Positions 7,319 to 8,678 of a stretch of DNA of 8,678 bases are shown piece by piece. Within the stretch, counting starts at the first letter, position 1. The number at the start of each line of letters is the position of its first letter. Below the pieces are notes generated by a model. The model did not search any database. It worked only from the letters and a program-made list of their open reading frames with translations, and had not been told where the DNA came from. Position numbers and translations under genes: made by a program. The stretch lies in the NCBI GenBank assembly GCA_023388715.1, contig JAEWFT010000014.1, forward strand, positions 1-8,678, in the 5' to 3' direction. Source of the stretch: Pseudomonadota bacterium. Its GTDB lineage: Bacteria > Pseudomonadota > Gammaproteobacteria > Xanthomonadales > Xanthomonadaceae.

Positions 7319-8233
7319 ATGCGCGTGCCGTTTCCCGTCCTGCTGGCTGCCCTGCTGGTCCCGGCCTTGCTGCTGGCGAGCGCCTCGCCGCGCGCCGGCG
7401 GGCAGGTCTATCGCTGGACCGACAAGCAGGGGCGCGTGCACTACGGCGACCGCCCACCGGCGAATGCGGCGCCCGCCAAGGTGCGCACGATCGCCGTGCC
7501 GGTGGAGCCGACCGCCATCGCGAAGTTGCGGGTGGAGCCGGGCGAGGGCGAATACCTGGCCTGGGCCGACAACCACCTGGCCGGCCCGATCGAGGTGCTG
7601 CTGGGCTTCAGTGAAAGCCGCAACATCCGCGGCGAGCCGGCGCTGCCCGCGCGGGCCACGGTGCCCGCACGCGGCAGCACGCTGGTGGCGCGCCTGCGCA
7701 TCGACGACCCGCGCCACGAGGGCAGTTTCGGCCTGACCCTGTCGGGCGTGCCCGGCAACCCCAGCGCCCGCCCGCGCGACGTCGAGTACCTGCTGCCGCT
7801 GCGCCAGTCCAGGGTGCGCATCGACCAGGGCTTCGGGGGCACCTTCAGCCACGACGACGAGCAGAACCGGCACGCGCTGGATTTCGCGGCCGACGTCGGT
7901 ACGCCGGTGCTGGCGGCGCGCGGCGGCACCGTGATGCAGGTCGAATCGGACTTCAGCCGGGCCGGCCTCAAGCGCGAGAAGTACGGCGGCCGCGCCAACT
8001 TCGTGCGCATCCTGCATGACGACGGGACGATGGCCCTGTACGCGCACATGGCCACCGACGGCGTGTTCGTGCGCGTCGGCCAGCAGGTGCATGCCGGGCA
8101 GCGGATCGGGCTGTCGGGCAACACCGGGTTCACCACCGGCCCGCACCTGCACTTCGTGGTGCAGGTCAATCGCGGGATGCGGCTGGTCTCGATCCCGTAC
8201 CGCATGCAGGGCGTGGTGATGCCGCGGCGGTGA
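7319..8233 (+). CDS. Exported M23 family metallopeptidase with N-terminal DUF4124 domain
   Basis: This is a 304-residue protein with a signal peptide (Arg2, hydrophobic core about 6-20, probable cleavage after LASA at 22; no lipobox). A DUF4124 segment follows, QVYRWTDKQGRVHYGDRPP (29-47), then a beta-rich linker (about 55-160). The C-terminal lysostaphin-like M23 domain runs from about 165 to 300. The zinc ligands are visible as HALDFA (His185, Asp189) and the second His of HLHF (His278). His243 in YAHM and His276 are the expected catalytic histidines, so the enzyme should be active. M23 peptidases cut peptide cross-links in peptidoglycan, and this one should act in the periplasm on the cell wall. 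Its exact substrate and physiological role (remodelling, separation or lysis) cannot be read from sequence. The ATG at 7319 gives a clean signal peptide; the frame is open upstream, but that part reads as non-coding riboswitch DNA. Confidence 0.93.
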   Translation: MRVPFPVLLAALLVPALLLASASPRAGGQVYRWTDKQGRVHYGDRPPANAAPAKVRTIAVPVEPTAIAKLRVEPGEGEYLAWADNHLAGPIEVLLGFSESRNIRGEPALPARATVPARGSTLVARLRIDDPRHEGSFGLTLSGVPGNPSARPRDVEYLLPLRQSRVRIDQGFGGTFSHDDEQNRHALDFAADVGTPVLAARGGTVMQVESDFSRAGLKREKYGGRANFVRILHDDGTMALYAHMATDGVFVRVGQQVHAGQRIGLSGNTGFTTGPHLHFVVQVNRGMRLVSIPYRMQGVVMPRR

Positions 8234-8248
8234 TCCGCGCGCCCCCGC

Positions 8249-8254
8249 TATACT
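8249..8254 (+). promoter_or_regulatory. Candidate -10 element for prfC
   Basis: TATACT matches the -10 consensus at five of six positions and stands out in the GC-rich 67-nt gap between the peptidase gene and prfC. The predicted start of transcription is near 8261, about 40 nt before the prfC ATG. No convincing -35 is visible. Confidence 0.45.
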
Positions 8255-8300
8255 TGCGCCCTTCCCCCGTCTCGATGACGCGCACCCGCGCGGCGCCACC

Positions 8301-8678
8301 ATGTCCGCTCCCCACCAAGACGTCGCCCTCGAAGCCGCGCGCCGCCGCACCTTCGCCATTATTTCCCACCCCGATGCGGGCAAGACCACGCTGACCGAGA
8401 AGCTGCTGCTGTTCGGCGGCGCGATCCAGATGGCGGGCAGCGTCAAGGGCCGCAAGGCCGCGCGCCACGCCACCTCCGACTGGATGGCACTGGAAAAGGA
8501 GCGCGGGATCTCGGTGACCAGCTCGGTGATGCAGTTCCCGTACGCCGGGCGCATCGTCAACCTGCTCGACACCCCCGGCCACGCCGACTTCGGCGAGGAC
8601 ACCTACCGCGTGCTCACCGCGGTGGACTCGGCGCTGATGGTGATCGACGTCGCCAAGGGCGTGGAGGAGCGCACGATC
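8301..8678 (+). CDS. prfC: Peptide chain release factor 3 (RF3), N-terminal part
   Basis: RF3 is a translational GTPase that removes RF1/RF2 from the ribosome after termination. The first 126 codons are present and the gene runs off the window; RF3 is about 530 residues, so about a quarter is seen. The G1 motif is SHPDAGKTT (22-30). The RF3-specific stretch GGAIQMAGSVKGRK (39-52) and RHATSDWMALEKERGISVTSS (65-75 holds the GISVTSS switch I part) follow, then G3 as DTPGHADF (90-97). TAVDSALMVIDVAKGVEERT distinguishes RF3 from EF-G and from PrfC-like tetracycline protection proteins. The ATG at 8301 gives the expected N-terminus ending in RRRTFAIISHPDAGKT. An earlier ATG at 8275 is out of frame. 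No clear Shine-Dalgarno is present. Confidence 0.97.
   Translation, partial: MSAPHQDVALEAARRRTFAIISHPDAGKTTLTEKLLLFGGAIQMAGSVKGRKAARHATSDWMALEKERGISVTSSVMQFPYAGRIVNLLDTPGHADFGEDTYRVLTAVDSALMVIDVAKGVEERTI

Noticed and set aside
7184..8602. 472-codon minus-strand open frame
   Set aside because: It is antisense to the peptidase and prfC, both identified by catalytic motifs, and its composition is that of a shadow frame.

Overview
The window is a very GC-rich, densely packed bacterial chromosome segment with short intergenic gaps, ATGA stop/start overlaps, and long antisense ORFs of the kind high GC produces. The gene content and order suggest a gammaproteobacterium of the Xanthomonadaceae (Lysobacter, Luteimonas, Xanthomonas or Stenotrophomonas type). 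The main clues are a metX-metB-hom operon behind a SAM-I riboswitch, a single-chain iron-sulfur L-serine dehydratase, and a DUF4124-M23 peptidase next to prfC. This assignment is inference, because no rRNA or species marker is present. I see no mobile element, CRISPR array, tRNA or rRNA.

Layout. (1) 1-1921, + strand: the 3' end of a DUF697-like protein gene, overlapping by ATGA a complete Era-type GTPase with a DUF697-like membrane tail. (2) 1930-2157, - strand: a 75-residue glutaredoxin-like protein with a CPLC motif, convergent with the GTPase and divergent from the next gene. (3) 2200-3582, + strand: sdaA, L-serine ammonia-lyase, with every expected cluster cysteine and the C-terminal cysteine tail. 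(4) 6982 down to 3601, - strand: metX, metB and hom, joined by two 4-nt ATGA overlaps. (5) 6983-7318: a 336-bp non-coding region holding, on the - strand, a TTGACA promoter, a SAM-I (S-box) riboswitch aptamer at 7200-7078, and a 95-nt leader without a U-run that could hide the metX ribosome binding site. (6) 7319-8233, + strand: an exported M23 peptidase. (7) 8301 to the window end, + strand: the first 126 codons of prfC (release factor 3).

How the genes work together. Hom makes homoserine, MetX activates it as an O-acyl ester (probably O-succinyl), and MetB condenses the ester with cysteine to cystathionine on the way to methionine. The end product S-adenosylmethionine is sensed by the riboswitch ahead of all three genes. 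Because hom lies inside this operon and has neither an aspartokinase nor an ACT domain, homoserine supply for methionine appears to be controlled by SAM rather than by threonine. The remaining genes are housekeeping or envelope genes with no clear link to this pathway. The least characterised element is the tandem DUF697/GTPase pair at the left edge.
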